64,000 bases of DNA, from assembly GCA_963715485.1 (NCBI GenBank), contig OY970244.1, positions 1,302,001 to 1,366,000 of the forward strand, given 5' to 3'. The notes below the pieces were generated by a model. The model saw only the letters and a list, made by a program, of their open reading frames with translations. It made no database searches and was not told the origin of the DNA. The position numbers were made by a program, and so were the translations under genes. This stretch comes from SG8-30 sp963715485. Its GTDB lineage: Bacteria; Pseudomonadota; Gammaproteobacteria; Steroidobacterales; Steroidobacteraceae. Positions 16,394-25,664 of this stretch are shown here, piece by piece; position 1 is the first letter of the stretch; every line of letters starts with the position of its first letter.

Positions 16394-18095
16394 TCAGTGA
16401 TGCGTCGCCGCACCCGCACCGCGCGGGACGCGGATATGGTCCACCAGCTCCTGGATGTGCGCCGGCGGTGGCGCGGTCAGGTGGCTGATGGTGTAGGTCA
16501 CCGCGATGTTCAGCAACATGCCGATGGAGCCTATGCCTTCCGGTGATATGCCCCACAGCCAGTTGCTGGCATTGTTGCCCTCCGGGTTCACGAACTTGAA
16601 GTAGATGATGTACCCGGCCGTAAACACAATGCCGACCACCATGCCGCGTGATCGCGCCCTGCATGTTGGCGCGCTTGTCGAAGATCCCCAGGATGATCGC
16701 GGGGAAGAACGAGGCTGCCGCCAGTCCGAACGCGAAGGCCACCACCTGGGCGACGAAAGCCGGCGGGAAAATGCCCAGCAGGCCTGCGATGACCACCGCG
16801 AAGAACGCCGCGATGCGCGCGTACAGCAGTTCCTGCTTCTCCGTGATGTCCTTCATGATCATCTTCTTGAGCAGGTCATGCGAGATCGACGAGGAGATCA
16901 CCAGCAGCAGGCCCGCTGCCGTGGACAGCGCTGCCGCCAGGCCGCCGGCCGCCACCAGCGCGATGACCCAGTTGGGCAGATTGGCGATTTCGGGATTGGC
17001 CAGCACCATGATGTCGCGGTCGATGGACATCTCGTTGCGATCATCCTTGGCGTAGAACATACGGCCGTCGCCGTTCTTGTCCTCCCACTTGATCAGGCCC
17101 GTCTTCTGCCAGTTGGCGATCCATGCGGGAGCCTCGCTGGCCAGCACGCCCTGGCCGTCGGCGCCGTTGATCGTCGTGATCATGTTGACGCGCGCGAAGG
17201 CGGCCACCGCCGGCGCGGTCGTGTACAGCAGCGCGATGAAGAACAGCGCCCAGCCGGCTGACTTGCGAGCGTCGGAGACCTTCGGGACGGTGAAGAAGCG
17301 GACGATCACGTGTGGCAGGCCGGCGGTACCGACCATCAGCGCGAAGGTGATGGCGAACACGTCGATCGTACTCTTTGTCCCGCTTGTGTACGGCGAGAAG
17401 CCTAGCTCGGTGCTCAGGCCGTTGAGCTTGTCGAGCAGGTGCCCGCCATCCTGCATCTCGGCGCCGAAGCCGAACTGCGGGATGACGTGCCCGGTCAGCA
17501 GCATGGAGATGAAGACCGCCGGCACCAGGTAGGCAAAGATCAGCACGCAGTACTGCGCCACCTGGGTGTAGGTGATGCCCTTCATGCCGCCGAGCACCGC
17601 ATAGAAGAACACGATCGCCATGCCGATGATGACGCCGGTGTTGATCGGCACTTCAAGGAAGCGCGAGAACACGATGCCGACGCCGCGCATCTGGCCGGCA
17701 ACGTAGGTGAAGGACACGAACACGGCACAGATCACCGCCACCAGGCGCGCGGTATCCGAGTAGTAGCGGTCACCGATGAAGTCGGGAACCGTGTACTTGC
17801 CGAACTTGCGCAGGTATGGCGCGAGCAGCATCGCCAGCAGCACGTAGCCGCCGGTCCAGCCCATCAGGTAGACCGTGCCGTCGCGGCCCATGAAGGAAAT
17901 GAGGCCGGCCATCGAGATGAACGATGCAGCCGACATCCAGTCCGCGGCGGTCGCCATGCCGTTGGCAAGCGGGCTGACACCGCTGCCGGCGACGTAGTAG
18001 CCCTGCGTGGTAGTCACCCGGCTCCATATGGCGATGCCGATGTAGAGAGAGAAGCTAAGGCCTACGATCAGGTAGGTCCAGGTCATGACTGACAT
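16394..18095 (-). pseudogene. Sodium:solute symporter, VC_2705 type, with a single-base frameshift
   Basis: Inner-membrane Na+/organic-acid symporter of the SSS family, large subunit. The first 485 residues read cleanly, with about eleven hydrophobic helices and the family block YYVAGSGVSPLANGMATAADWMS. After NMQGAIT (near 16649) the frame becomes nonsense. The neighbouring frame supplies the missing end: GMVVGIVFTAGYIIYF, then NIAVTYTISHLTAPPP and a stop at 16394. One extra C near 16649 explains this. The corrected end sits right before a terminator, so the gene is probably intact and the shift is a sequencing indel. GGAGGATC precedes the ATG at 18095. Related ActP transporters carry acetate. 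Confidence 0.88.
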
Positions 18096-18111
18096 GATGT
18101 GATCCTCCCGA

Positions 18112-18369
<258 letters not shown>

Positions 18370-18395
18370 GGCGTAATCCCCCTAGGGTCCGAGTT

Positions 18396-18493
18396 TTGGT
18401 CAGTGGGCAATCTAGCAACCGGCCGCAATCGCCACGTCCCGACTTTGGTCGAAGGATCTGCACGCGGACGCTGGTCCTAGACCTTGGTCTAGG
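18396..18493 (-). promoter_or_regulatory. GACCAA repeats and palindrome upstream of the symporter operon
   Basis: Read on the minus strand, GACCAA occurs three times (18396-18401, 18445-18450, 18484-18489), each followed by a purine-rich pair. The third lies inside an exact inverted repeat, CCTAGACC-TT-GGTCTAGG (18476-18493). A possible -10 (TAGATT) lies near 18407-18412. This looks like an activator or repressor binding array controlling the DUF4212-symporter operon. The cognate regulator is not in the window. Confidence 0.45.
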
Positions 18494-18652
18494 CGCTGCT
18501 GCATTGCAGTACAGGATCCGGGGTGGACAGGCGCGTTCATGTTGCGGTGCATACAAGGTCGCGTTGATGCGTCGGTCCCAGGCAAGACCGATTCGCGTGG
18601 CAGCGACCGCACACACAGTGACCCCGACGGCGTGATTATTCACAATGGCTCG

Positions 18653-19342
18653 ATGAACAAGCGCGAAGGGAAGACAACCCCGCCGATGATCCCGCTGCCG
18701 GGGTATGTCGAGTACCCGCCCCAGGTGATGCTGGCGCGGGCCCGGGAGTTCGCCGACGACATGCAGCGCCGACGCAGCGTGCGGGACTTCTCTTCCCGCG
18801 GCGTGCCACGCGGAATCATCGAGGAGTGCCTGCGGGCGGCGACCGCGGCGCCTTCCGGCGCCAACCAGCAGCCCTGGAGGTTTGTCGCGGTGTCGGACCC
18901 TGCCATCAAGCGGCGCATTCGCGCAGGGGCAGAAGCCGAGGAGCGCGAGTTCTACGCCCACCGCGCGCCGGAGGGCTGGCTCGAGGCTATCGCGCCGCTG
19001 GGCACGAACGCCGACAAGCCGTTCCTGGAAACCGCGCCGTGGCTGGTCGCGATCTTCATCCGGCGCTTCGACCGGCGTGCAGACGGCAGCAAGGTCAAGC
19101 ATTACTACACCGACGAATCCGTCGGGCTGGCCACCGGACTGTTCCTGGCAGCCTGCCAGCGGGCCGGACTGGCCACGCTCACGCACACGCCGAGCCCGAT
19201 GGGGTTCCTGAACGAAATCCTCGCGCGGCCAAAGGACATGGAGCGGCCGTTCCTCTTGTTGGTTGTCGGCTACCCGGCCGAGGACGCACAGGTCCCGGAC
19301 ATCGATCGCCACGGCGTTTCCGAAGTTACGGACTGGAAGTGA
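18653..19342 (+). CDS. Nitroreductase-family flavoprotein
   Basis: A 229-residue FMN-dependent oxidoreductase of the nitroreductase fold. The FMN phosphate-binding pattern RRRSVRDFSSRGVP and the active-site stretch AATAAPSGANQQPWRFV are clear. The latter, together with the lid-like region around EEREFYAHRAPEGW, resembles iodotyrosine-deiodinase-like members rather than classical NfsB. The C-terminal block GFLNEILARPKDMERPFLLLVVGYP is typical. The ATG at 18653 was chosen, although an ATG at 18686 could serve; neither has a strong ribosome site. The gene is monocistronic and divergent from the symporter operon. The true substrate is unknown. Confidence 0.85.
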   Translation: MNKREGKTTPPMIPLPGYVEYPPQVMLARAREFADDMQRRRSVRDFSSRGVPRGIIEECLRAATAAPSGANQQPWRFVAVSDPAIKRRIRAGAEAEEREFYAHRAPEGWLEAIAPLGTNADKPFLETAPWLVAIFIRRFDRRADGSKVKHYYTDESVGLATGLFLAACQRAGLATLTHTPSPMGFLNEILARPKDMERPFLLLVVGYPAEDAQVPDIDRHGVSEVTDWK

Positions 19343-19393
19343 ACATCGCAGCGCGCAGGTCCCCGTGAGGACGGCGACGCAGGTCCTGGCCAG

Positions 19394-19894
19394 TTACCTC
19401 GCTGCGGGCAACCTGAAAGCCGGGTGCACGACTCGATCCCCTGCGCGAATCTTCAGCCGCTCGGCGGTTCCTGCCAGGACCTCGAGCACGCCGGTGACCG
19501 GCGCCACGCTCACCAGCGGATCGGTGGACAGCGGCGTCGCGCCCGCGATGACGTTCACGATCCGTCCATCCGGCGCAATGAACAGCAGGTCGAGCGACAC
19601 ATACGTGTTCTGCATCCAGAAGGACGCGTACTGGATCGGGTCGAATACGAATAACATGCCCTGGTCAGGCGCCAGTTCGCGCACGAACATCAGCCCCTGC
19701 GAGCGGCGCAGCGGCGTGTCCGCGACCCAGACCTCGAAGCTGTGCATGGCACCGCCGCCCGAAACCTGCACGCTGGAGCGTGGAAAATTGTCCAGCGGCT
19801 CCGCACCGTCGGGAGACGCGGCGCAGGCACTCCCTGCCAGCAGCATCAGCAGGCACAGGCCGGCCATTCTCAGCGGCATTGCGACGCCCCTCAT
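19394..19894 (-). CDS. DUF192 secreted protein
   Basis: A 166-residue exported protein. A signal peptide (residues 1 to about 25, ending SACA) is followed by a DUF192 domain. Family hallmarks are RSQGLMFVREL, GMLFVF, FWMQNTYVSLDLLFI and VLEVLAGTAERLKI. DUF192 proteins are small beta barrels found from archaea to bacteria, with no settled biochemical role. Its ATG overlaps the stop of the upstream secreted protein gene by four bases (19891-19894), so the pair is translationally coupled and probably functions together in the periplasm. Confidence 0.88.
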   Translation of the reverse strand: MRGVAMPLRMAGLCLLMLLAGSACAASPDGAEPLDNFPRSSVQVSGGGAMHSFEVWVADTPLRRSQGLMFVRELAPDQGMLFVFDPIQYASFWMQNTYVSLDLLFIAPDGRIVNVIAGATPLSTDPLVSVAPVTGVLEVLAGTAERLKIRAGDRVVHPAFRLPAAR

Positions 19895-20460
19895 GAGTCG
19901 GGAGCGGTACTGTCGCGAGCTTCTTCGCGCCGCAGGATCACCTGCCCACGAAAATCGAAGCGCGTCATCAGGATGACTCCGCTGTCGTCCAGCGCCCTGG
20001 CCGGCTCGGTGCAGAAGCCTCGCGCCTCGACCTGCCAGGTCCGTTCGTCGGCGACGGCATCCGGCAGGCGATGTTGCGTGACTTCATCCAGCATGCAGCG
20101 CTGCTCGCCGCGAGTGCCGTAGATCATACCGCTCGCTTCGTGAAGAACGGTGACGTTGACGGGAACGGCCCTGGCGCTTGCGCCTTCCTGCAGCACCGGT
20201 GGGGCAAAGACGATCGCCAGGTCGCTGCCGTCCGGCAGCTTGCCCGAAAAGCGCAGGCGCATCCCGAGCCCATCCGGCCGCGGCATCCCCGTGCACGACA
20301 GCCCTGGCTCGCGCCACTCGAGCTCAACCTCGACGTCGCCGCGCAGCCTGGCGGTCAGGAAGCCGCTGCCATCGCGCAGGCAAGCGGGCGGGGCCGCGAC
20401 TGCCGGCTCAGCTCCAGCAAGCATTCCGTAGAGAACGAGCGTCGCGACCAGTCCATGCAT
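19891..20460 (-). CDS. Hypothetical secreted protein
   Basis: A 189-residue protein with a signal peptide (about 1-22, ending AVAA). I recognise no family. The mature part has four cysteines, likely forming disulfides in the periplasm, and a beta-rich pattern (VEVELEWREPG, GMRLRFSGKLPDGSDLAIVF). It is coupled to the DUF192 gene by a four-base overlap, and this two-gene unit is the only functional clue. It starts at the ATG at 20460. Confidence 0.68.
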   Translation of the reverse strand: MHGLVATLVLYGMLAGAEPAVAAPPACLRDGSGFLTARLRGDVEVELEWREPGLSCTGMPRPDGLGMRLRFSGKLPDGSDLAIVFAPPVLQEGASARAVPVNVTVLHEASGMIYGTRGEQRCMLDEVTQHRLPDAVADERTWQVEARGFCTEPARALDDSGVILMTRFDFRGQVILRREEARDSTAPDS

Positions 20461-20507
20461 GCCTCTCGGGTCCTCCGCCGGACTGCAGCCGTGTGAACCG
20501 GTTCCGC

Positions 20508-21413
20508 TCAGTCGGCGCGGGATTGCGCCACCAGCAGGTTCTTGGCGAGTCCGCCGTGCATGGTGCCAATGCCGCGGATCAAATGCAGCACCAGCGTGAG
20601 GAGCAGGATGCCGAGCGGTACGGCGATCAGTCCGATCATCGGTTCGGCGGTGACGTAGACCCCGTCGATATTGAGGCCCTCGCCGTGGAACAGGAACGCG
20701 CTCAGCGGGCCCAGGATCAGGGAAAGCCCTGCGGCCAGGCCGGTCACGGCAACCGTGAAGTAAACGACGCCGAGGGGCAGCATCAGCAGGAAGTACAGCA
20801 TCGTCGTCCAGGTCCGCCTGTCGCTAAGCATCTCCTTGATGCGCTCCATCATCGGCCGGCCCTTCTGCGGGTAGCGCGGCCGCCGCGGCATGCGCTGGCC
20901 CAGCAGGCCTTCGACCAGTCTGCCCTCGGCCAGGGCGAGCACCCGCGTGAAACCCACGAACAGCAGGAAGAACGGGATGCCGACGATCAGGATCGCGAAA
21001 CCCAGGGACATCGACAGGCCGGTGACGGTCACCGTGAAGTAGACGATGCCGGTGCCGAGCGCGAGCAGCGAATAGAACAGAGCCGTCCAGGTCCGCGATT
21101 CCGCGTACACACCGAAGAATCGCCCGAGCGCGGTGCGATGCTGCTTCGGCTTTGGCGGGGCAAGGGCTTCACGCACCTGCCTCTCGGTCGTGCGGTAGGC
21201 CTCCGCGACCTCATCCGGTGCGCCGTAGGTGCTGGCGATCAGTTCCAGCACGTCCGCCTCGCTCTTGCCGGGGTTCGCATTGATCTCCGCGCGGAGATAT
21301 TCCTCGGCGTCGTACAGCGCGTCCTGGATCAGCGCCGGGTCTTCGCCCGTCAGGGCCTCTCTCAGCGCCTTGAGGTAGTGCTCGATCGAGCGCGGCGCGC
21401 CAGAAGTGTTCAT
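20508..21413 (-). CDS. Multi-pass membrane protein with N-terminal HAAS/sensor-type domain
   Basis: A 301-residue inner-membrane protein. The first 75 residues (YLKALREALTGEDPALIQDALYDAEEYLRAE) form a helical cytoplasmic domain like the HAAS/DUF1700 region. Two homologous hydrophobic modules follow, each with a charged RTWT segment, a pair of helices and the phrase VYFTVxVTGL (near 140-165 and 225-250). The repeat points to internal duplication of a putative-sensor membrane domain. Its ATG overlaps the stop of the PadR gene by four bases (21410-21413), so PadR probably controls this protein. The function is unknown; pairing with PadR suggests envelope stress or lipid sensing. Confidence 0.75.
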   Translation of the reverse strand: MNTSGAPRSIEHYLKALREALTGEDPALIQDALYDAEEYLRAEINANPGKSEADVLELIASTYGAPDEVAEAYRTTERQVREALAPPKPKQHRTALGRFFGVYAESRTWTALFYSLLALGTGIVYFTVTVTGLSMSLGFAILIVGIPFFLLFVGFTRVLALAEGRLVEGLLGQRMPRRPRYPQKGRPMMERIKEMLSDRRTWTTMLYFLLMLPLGVVYFTVAVTGLAAGLSLILGPLSAFLFHGEGLNIDGVYVTAEPMIGLIAVPLGILLLTLVLHLIRGIGTMHGGLAKNLLVAQSRAD

Positions 21414-21838
21414 GGCCTGTCCCCCATTGGGTCGGTGAAGTCGTTGACGAAATCGCGCGTGTCGTGCCAGATCGCACGCCAGTTCTGGAGAGTCTCGCGG
21501 CCCATACCTGTAATCCGGTAGTAACGGCGCGGCGGACCGGAATAGGACGGCACTACACGACTGGCCAGCAGGCCTGCTGCAGACAGCGTTCGCAGTACCG
21601 GATAGAGCGCTCCCTGTTTGACCAGGGTGCCCGAGCCGCCCTGGCGCTGGAGCCGCTTGGCGATCTGGTACCCATAGAGATCTTCCTCGGCCTGGTCGAG
21701 GATGGCCAGCAGCACGAGCGCGACCAGACCGGCGTTCAGTTCCTTCTGAAACTTGCGCGAGAGCGGGTCCTGCGCTGGCAAGGCGGCATCCAGTGCCTCG
21801 CCTTCGTCTTGTGCGGTTGAATTCATAAGGCAGTCCAT
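21410..21838 (-). CDS. PadR-family transcriptional regulator
   Basis: A winged-helix regulator of about 142 residues. The PadR pattern is clear: LVALVLLAILDQAEEDLYGYQIAKRLQ, then GTLVKQGALYPVLRTLSAAGLL with the recognition helix, and the wing SGPPRRYYRITGMG. A short C-terminal helix probably makes the dimer. ATGs at 21838 and 21826 and a GTG at 21841 are all possible starts. It leads a two-gene operon with the sensor-domain membrane protein. PadR proteins usually repress their own operon and a membrane target. An AT-rich patch with ATACTA and GTCAAGC repeats (21850-21883) lies just upstream and is a natural operator candidate. Confidence 0.9.
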   Translation of the reverse strand: MDCLMNSTAQDEGEALDAALPAQDPLSRKFQKELNAGLVALVLLAILDQAEEDLYGYQIAKRLQRQGGSGTLVKQGALYPVLRTLSAAGLLASRVVPSYSGPPRRYYRITGMGRETLQNWRAIWHDTRDFVNDFTDPMGDRP

Positions 21839-22049
21839 CACACTGTTGAGTCAAGCATACTACTAACTTAATACTAGTCAAGCCCCAGTCAACCCAGTTT
21901 GTCGACCAGGTCCGACGCGGCCACAGGGTTTCCCCAGCCAGGCGGCGCGCGAAGGGGCTGATACGGAGCATGAGCGCCCATGAATCTATCCGCTTGCTAG
22001 CTCGGGAGCTGTGGCTACCATACGAGGGCGTAACCAGGCGGAGGACGGC

Positions 22050-23321
22050 ATGGAGAGCGGTATGGCAGGCCGTCGGCACTCGGGAAGATTCGTCAGTCGC
22101 CTGACCCGGGGCACGCTGGCGGTAATCATGGCTGGCGGACGGGGCGAGCGGCTCAAGCACCTGACGGAGCATCGCTGCAAGCCGGCTACGCCCTTCGGGG
22201 GCAAGTTCCGCATCATCGATTTCGTGCTGTCCAACTGCGTCAATTCCGGCATCCGCCAGATTGCGATCCTGACCCAGTACAAGGCGCACTCGCTGATCCA
22301 GCATGTGCAGCGTGGCTGGTCCTACCTGCGTGGCGAGTTCGGCGAGTTCATCGAAGTCATCCCTGCGCAGCAGCAGGTGGGCGAGCACTGGTACCGCGGC
22401 ACGGCCGACGCGGTATTCCAGAATCTCGCCTACATCCGCGAGCACCGGCCAATGCACGTTCTGGTCCTCGCCGGCGACCACGTCTACAAGATGGACTACG
22501 GTCCGATGGTCGCGCATCACGTGGAGAAGGGCGCCGACATCACCGTCGGCGTCGTCGAGGTGTCGCTGGACGAGGCCCGCGAATTCGGCGTGCTGACGGT
22601 CTCTCCGGAAAACAGGGTGCTGAAGTTCTCCGAGAAGCCGGCCAGTCCAGACTCCATCCCGGGACGTGAGGGCGTTGCGCTCGCCTCGATGGGCATATAC
22701 GTCTTCAAGACGCGCCTGCTGGAACGGCTGCTGGAGGAGGATGCCTTCAATCCGGAATCCGGACACGACTTCGGCCGTAACATCATCCCGGCGGCGATCC
22801 ACAAGCGGGCGGTGTTCGCCTATCCGTTCCAGGATGTCAGGACCCGCGCGCAAAGCTACTGGCGCGACGTGGGCAACGTCGATGCCTTCTACGAGGCCAA
22901 CATGGAACTGGTCCACGTGGCTCCGGAGCTGAACCTGTATGACGCCCAATGGCCGATCTGGACCTACCAGGTACAGCAGCCACCAGCCAAGTTCGTGCTC
23001 GACGATGAAGGTCGCCGGGGTCATGCCATCAATTCCATGGTGGCCGGCGGATGCATCATCTCGGGCGCCGAGGTACGTGAGTCGCTGTTGTTCTCCGACG
23101 TCAGGGTGGAGGAAAGATCGCGGGTCGAGGGTTCCGTGGTGCTGCCGAACGTACGGATCGGTTACGACTGCCGCATTCGCAAGGCAGTCATCGACGAGGA
23201 CTGCGAGATTCCGGATGGCTGTGTCATCGGCTACGACGCCGAGCAGGACGCGCGTCGCTTCTACATCACCAGGCGCGGCGTGGCGCTGGTGACCGCGGAC
23301 ATGTTCCGCGGCCAGTCTTGA
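22050..23321 (+). CDS. glgC: Glucose-1-phosphate adenylyltransferase
   Basis: Makes ADP-glucose from ATP and glucose 1-phosphate, the committed step of glycogen synthesis, in the cytoplasm. The 423-residue protein shows the nucleotide-binding MAGGRGERLKHLTEHRCKPA, the substrate block around WYRGTADAVFQN, GDHVYKMDY, FSEKP, and the C-terminal left-handed helix repeats (GCIISGAEVRESLL). The N-terminal Arg/Lys-rich segment is suited to allosteric activation. GGAGG lies before the ATG at 22050. glgA lies two genes on and faces it, so the two are probably transcribed separately. Length and motifs are standard. Confidence 0.96.
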   Translation: MESGMAGRRHSGRFVSRLTRGTLAVIMAGGRGERLKHLTEHRCKPATPFGGKFRIIDFVLSNCVNSGIRQIAILTQYKAHSLIQHVQRGWSYLRGEFGEFIEVIPAQQQVGEHWYRGTADAVFQNLAYIREHRPMHVLVLAGDHVYKMDYGPMVAHHVEKGADITVGVVEVSLDEAREFGVLTVSPENRVLKFSEKPASPDSIPGREGVALASMGIYVFKTRLLERLLEEDAFNPESGHDFGRNIIPAAIHKRAVFAYPFQDVRTRAQSYWRDVGNVDAFYEANMELVHVAPELNLYDAQWPIWTYQVQQPPAKFVLDDEGRRGHAINSMVAGGCIISGAEVRESLLFSDVRVEERSRVEGSVVLPNVRIGYDCRIRKAVIDEDCEIPDGCVIGYDAEQDARRFYITRRGVALVTADMFRGQS

Positions 23322-23532
23322 GCGGCGAGCCTGGCCGACGATTCAAGGTGGTGCCGTGCCGGCACAGGTAGATGGACCTGGAGCAGGAAATCGAGTGCGG
23401 CGCTGGCGCTTCTCCGGTTGATGGCGTTCTGCCGTCCGCAGATCTGCGATGAGCGGCCGATCGTCACGCGATGTCCGGGACGGCAACGGTGATGACCCTA
23501 TACTGAGGCATGGACACGGGATGGAGATGCAC

Positions 23533-24045
23533 ATGAACCCGGCGAACGGTCGCAACCGAAGGCGCCCGGCATGGTGGTGGCTCGCAGTGGTGTTTGTCTG
23601 TGCCGGTTGCGCGTCGATGCTGCCGAAGCTCGAGGCGCCGCAGTTGTCGCTGGTCGGCGTCAAGGTGCAGGAGATGACGTTCTTCGAACAGCGGCTGATA
23701 GTGCGGCTGCGTGTCCAGAATCCGAATGACCTGGTCCTGCCTGTCAGGGGCATTGACGTGAATTTCGAACTGGCCGGCGAGGACTTTGCCCAGGGCGTCA
23801 GCGCGCGGGCCTTCGAGGTGCCGGCACTCGGCGAGGCGGAATTCGACATGATTGTCACTGCCAACGCCGCGACCGCGATCCTGCGCATCGCCAATTCGGG
23901 TCGCGGCAAGCAGATGGAATCGATCGACTACAGGATCCGCGGCAAGCTGAGCACCAGCCTGGGATTGTTGCGGTCGGTACCCTTCGATGAGGTGGGCACC
24001 ATACCGCTCGACTCGATCACTGGTCGCGGCGGCAAAGGGGGCTGA
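23533..24045 (+). CDS. LEA type 2 (WHy-domain) lipoprotein
   Basis: A small lipoprotein of about 170 residues. The signal ends in a lipobox-like CAGC. The mature domain (about 35-165) has the LEA14/WHy beta-sandwich pattern: RLRVQNPNDLVLPVRGIDVNFELAG, GEAEFDMIVTANAA and KLSTSLGLLRSVPF. Homologues are found in water-stress proteins, but bacterial members have no proven role. Three near ATGs exist (23521, 23527, 23533); 23533 has GGAG at the best distance. It lies between glgC and glgA and converges on glgA. A possible shared hairpin (24049-24076) sits at their ends. Confidence 0.8.
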   Translation: MNPANGRNRRRPAWWWLAVVFVCAGCASMLPKLEAPQLSLVGVKVQEMTFFEQRLIVRLRVQNPNDLVLPVRGIDVNFELAGEDFAQGVSARAFEVPALGEAEFDMIVTANAATAILRIANSGRGKQMESIDYRIRGKLSTSLGLLRSVPFDEVGTIPLDSITGRGGKGG

Positions 24046-24066
24046 CGAAGCCGGGCCTGTGGCGCG

Positions 24067-25530
24067 TCAGCCCGGCCGCTTCAGGGCCTGTCCGTAGAGC
24101 TCCAGGTAGCGGCCGAATTGCCGGTCCCAGCTGAAATCCATGGCCATACCGTTCGCGACCAGCCGGTCCCAGTCCTGGTGGCTCTTGTACAGGGCGCAGG
24201 CTTGGCTCAATGCCCAGCGGACAGCCGCGGGGTCGGCGTCGTTGAACACGATGCCGGTGCCTTCCCTGGTTCCGGCCTCGAAGTGGCTCACCGAATCCGC
24301 CAGCCCGCCGGTACGACGCACGATCGGCACGGTTCCGTAGCGCAGGCTGTACAGCTGGTTCAGCCCGCAAGGCTCGTAGCGGGACGGCATCAGGAAGGCA
24401 TCGCAGCCCGCCTCGATCCAGTGCGCGAGTTCCTCGTCGTGACCCTGGCGAAACGCGACGCGACGCGGGTGATCGCGGGCCAGGGTGGAAAAGAACACCT
24501 CGTAGTCGCGCTCGCCGCTACCGAGCACCACCAGCGTCAGGGCGCCCTGCGAAACGAGTCCGGGTAATGCCTCAAACAACAGGTCGACGCCCTTCTGCCA
24601 GGCCAGGCGCGTGACCATGCCAACCAGGGGACGACCGGTTGACGCGTCCAGCCCAAGGCGCTCGCACAACGCGGTGCGCATGCGAACCTTGCCGGACAGG
24701 TCTGACGGGGAGTATCTCCACGGCAAGTAGCGGTCGCTGGCGGGATCCCAGTCCCTGGGGTCCACACCGTTCAGGATGCCGACAACTTCATCGCCCCGGT
24801 CACGGAGCACCCCGTCCAGGCCCATGCCGTGCTCCGGGGTACATATTTCCTTCGCATACGTCGGGCTGACGGTGCTGACCACATCTGCATCGCGCAGCCC
24901 CTGCCGCAAGAGGTTGATGCGGCCGGCTGCGGCTTCGCCCGGGTCGAGCAGGGCTTCGCCGGTGTCGAGACCGAGGTCCGGCGCGGCGGAAATCGGCAGC
25001 ACGCCCTGGTAGCCGAGGTTATGAATGGTGAGAACCGAGCGCGTGCGCTCTAGCTCCGGCCAGTCGGCACGCAGCAATTTCAGGTACAGCGGCAGCAATG
25101 CGGTGTGCCAGTCGTGGCAGTGCACGATGTCCGGCGTGAAGCCGAGCAGCCGGCACGCCTGCAGCGAGGCCCGGCAAAGCAGCACGTAGCGCAGGTGCTC
25201 GTCTGTGGCGGTACCGTAGATCCCCGGACGGTCAAACAGCGCGGGACAGTCGACCAGCAGCACGTCGGGCAGCCCACTGCTACGCCGACCGCGCACCACC
25301 GAATAGTCAAAGCGGTGGACACCCAGCTCCATGGTCAGTCGCTCGAGACCGGCGAGAGGTAGCAGTTCGACGCCGCTGCGATCGAATTCCGCATACAGGG
25401 GAGTAAAGAGACGGAGCGCGTGCCCACCCTCGTGCAGCAAGCGCGTCAGCGCGGCGGCGACATCCGCCAGGCCGCCGACCTTGGCGTGGGGCGCCAGCTC
25501 GGCGGTGACGAAGCAGACCGAGTATTTCAC
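24067..25530 (-). CDS. glgA: Glycogen synthase (ADP-glucose)
   Basis: GT5-family glycosyltransferase that extends alpha-1,4-glucan from ADP-glucose. The 487-residue protein has the N-terminal nucleotide-sugar site KVGGLADV (residues 17-24), the HCHDWHTALLP block, NLGYQGVLP, and the C-terminal motifs MVTRLAWQKGVDLL, MPSRYEPCGLNQLYSLRYGT and VRRTGGLADSV with the catalytic Glu region. All key residues are present. The start MKYSVCFVTAELAP at 25530 is the normal family N-terminus. It faces glgC across a small lipoprotein gene; no branching or debranching enzyme lies in the window. Confidence 0.96.
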   Translation of the reverse strand: MKYSVCFVTAELAPHAKVGGLADVAAALTRLLHEGGHALRLFTPLYAEFDRSGVELLPLAGLERLTMELGVHRFDYSVVRGRRSSGLPDVLLVDCPALFDRPGIYGTATDEHLRYVLLCRASLQACRLLGFTPDIVHCHDWHTALLPLYLKLLRADWPELERTRSVLTIHNLGYQGVLPISAAPDLGLDTGEALLDPGEAAAGRINLLRQGLRDADVVSTVSPTYAKEICTPEHGMGLDGVLRDRGDEVVGILNGVDPRDWDPASDRYLPWRYSPSDLSGKVRMRTALCERLGLDASTGRPLVGMVTRLAWQKGVDLLFEALPGLVSQGALTLVVLGSGERDYEVFFSTLARDHPRRVAFRQGHDEELAHWIEAGCDAFLMPSRYEPCGLNQLYSLRYGTVPIVRRTGGLADSVSHFEAGTREGTGIVFNDADPAAVRWALSQACALYKSHQDWDRLVANGMAMDFSWDRQFGRYLELYGQALKRPG

Positions 25531-25664
25531 CCGGTGAGTTTACAAGAGGCGACGGGCACTACCGCAGCAAGAATCAGGTTGCTGGCCGGCCGGGCGAATA
25601 CCGCCGGGGCATCGGCGGCACGCAGGCGATGGAATTGTTTCAGACCCCAGCCCGAAGTCCCGTG

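Noticed and set aside
21414..23024. Long upstream extension of the sensor-domain gene
   Set aside because: It runs antisense through the PadR gene's neighbourhood and glgC. The true start is the ATG at 21413, coupled to PadR.
24049..24076. AGCCGGGC/GCCCGGC inverted repeat between the lipoprotein and glgA
   Set aside because: It could be a bidirectional terminator but has no T-run on either strand and overlaps the glgA stop; too weak to list.
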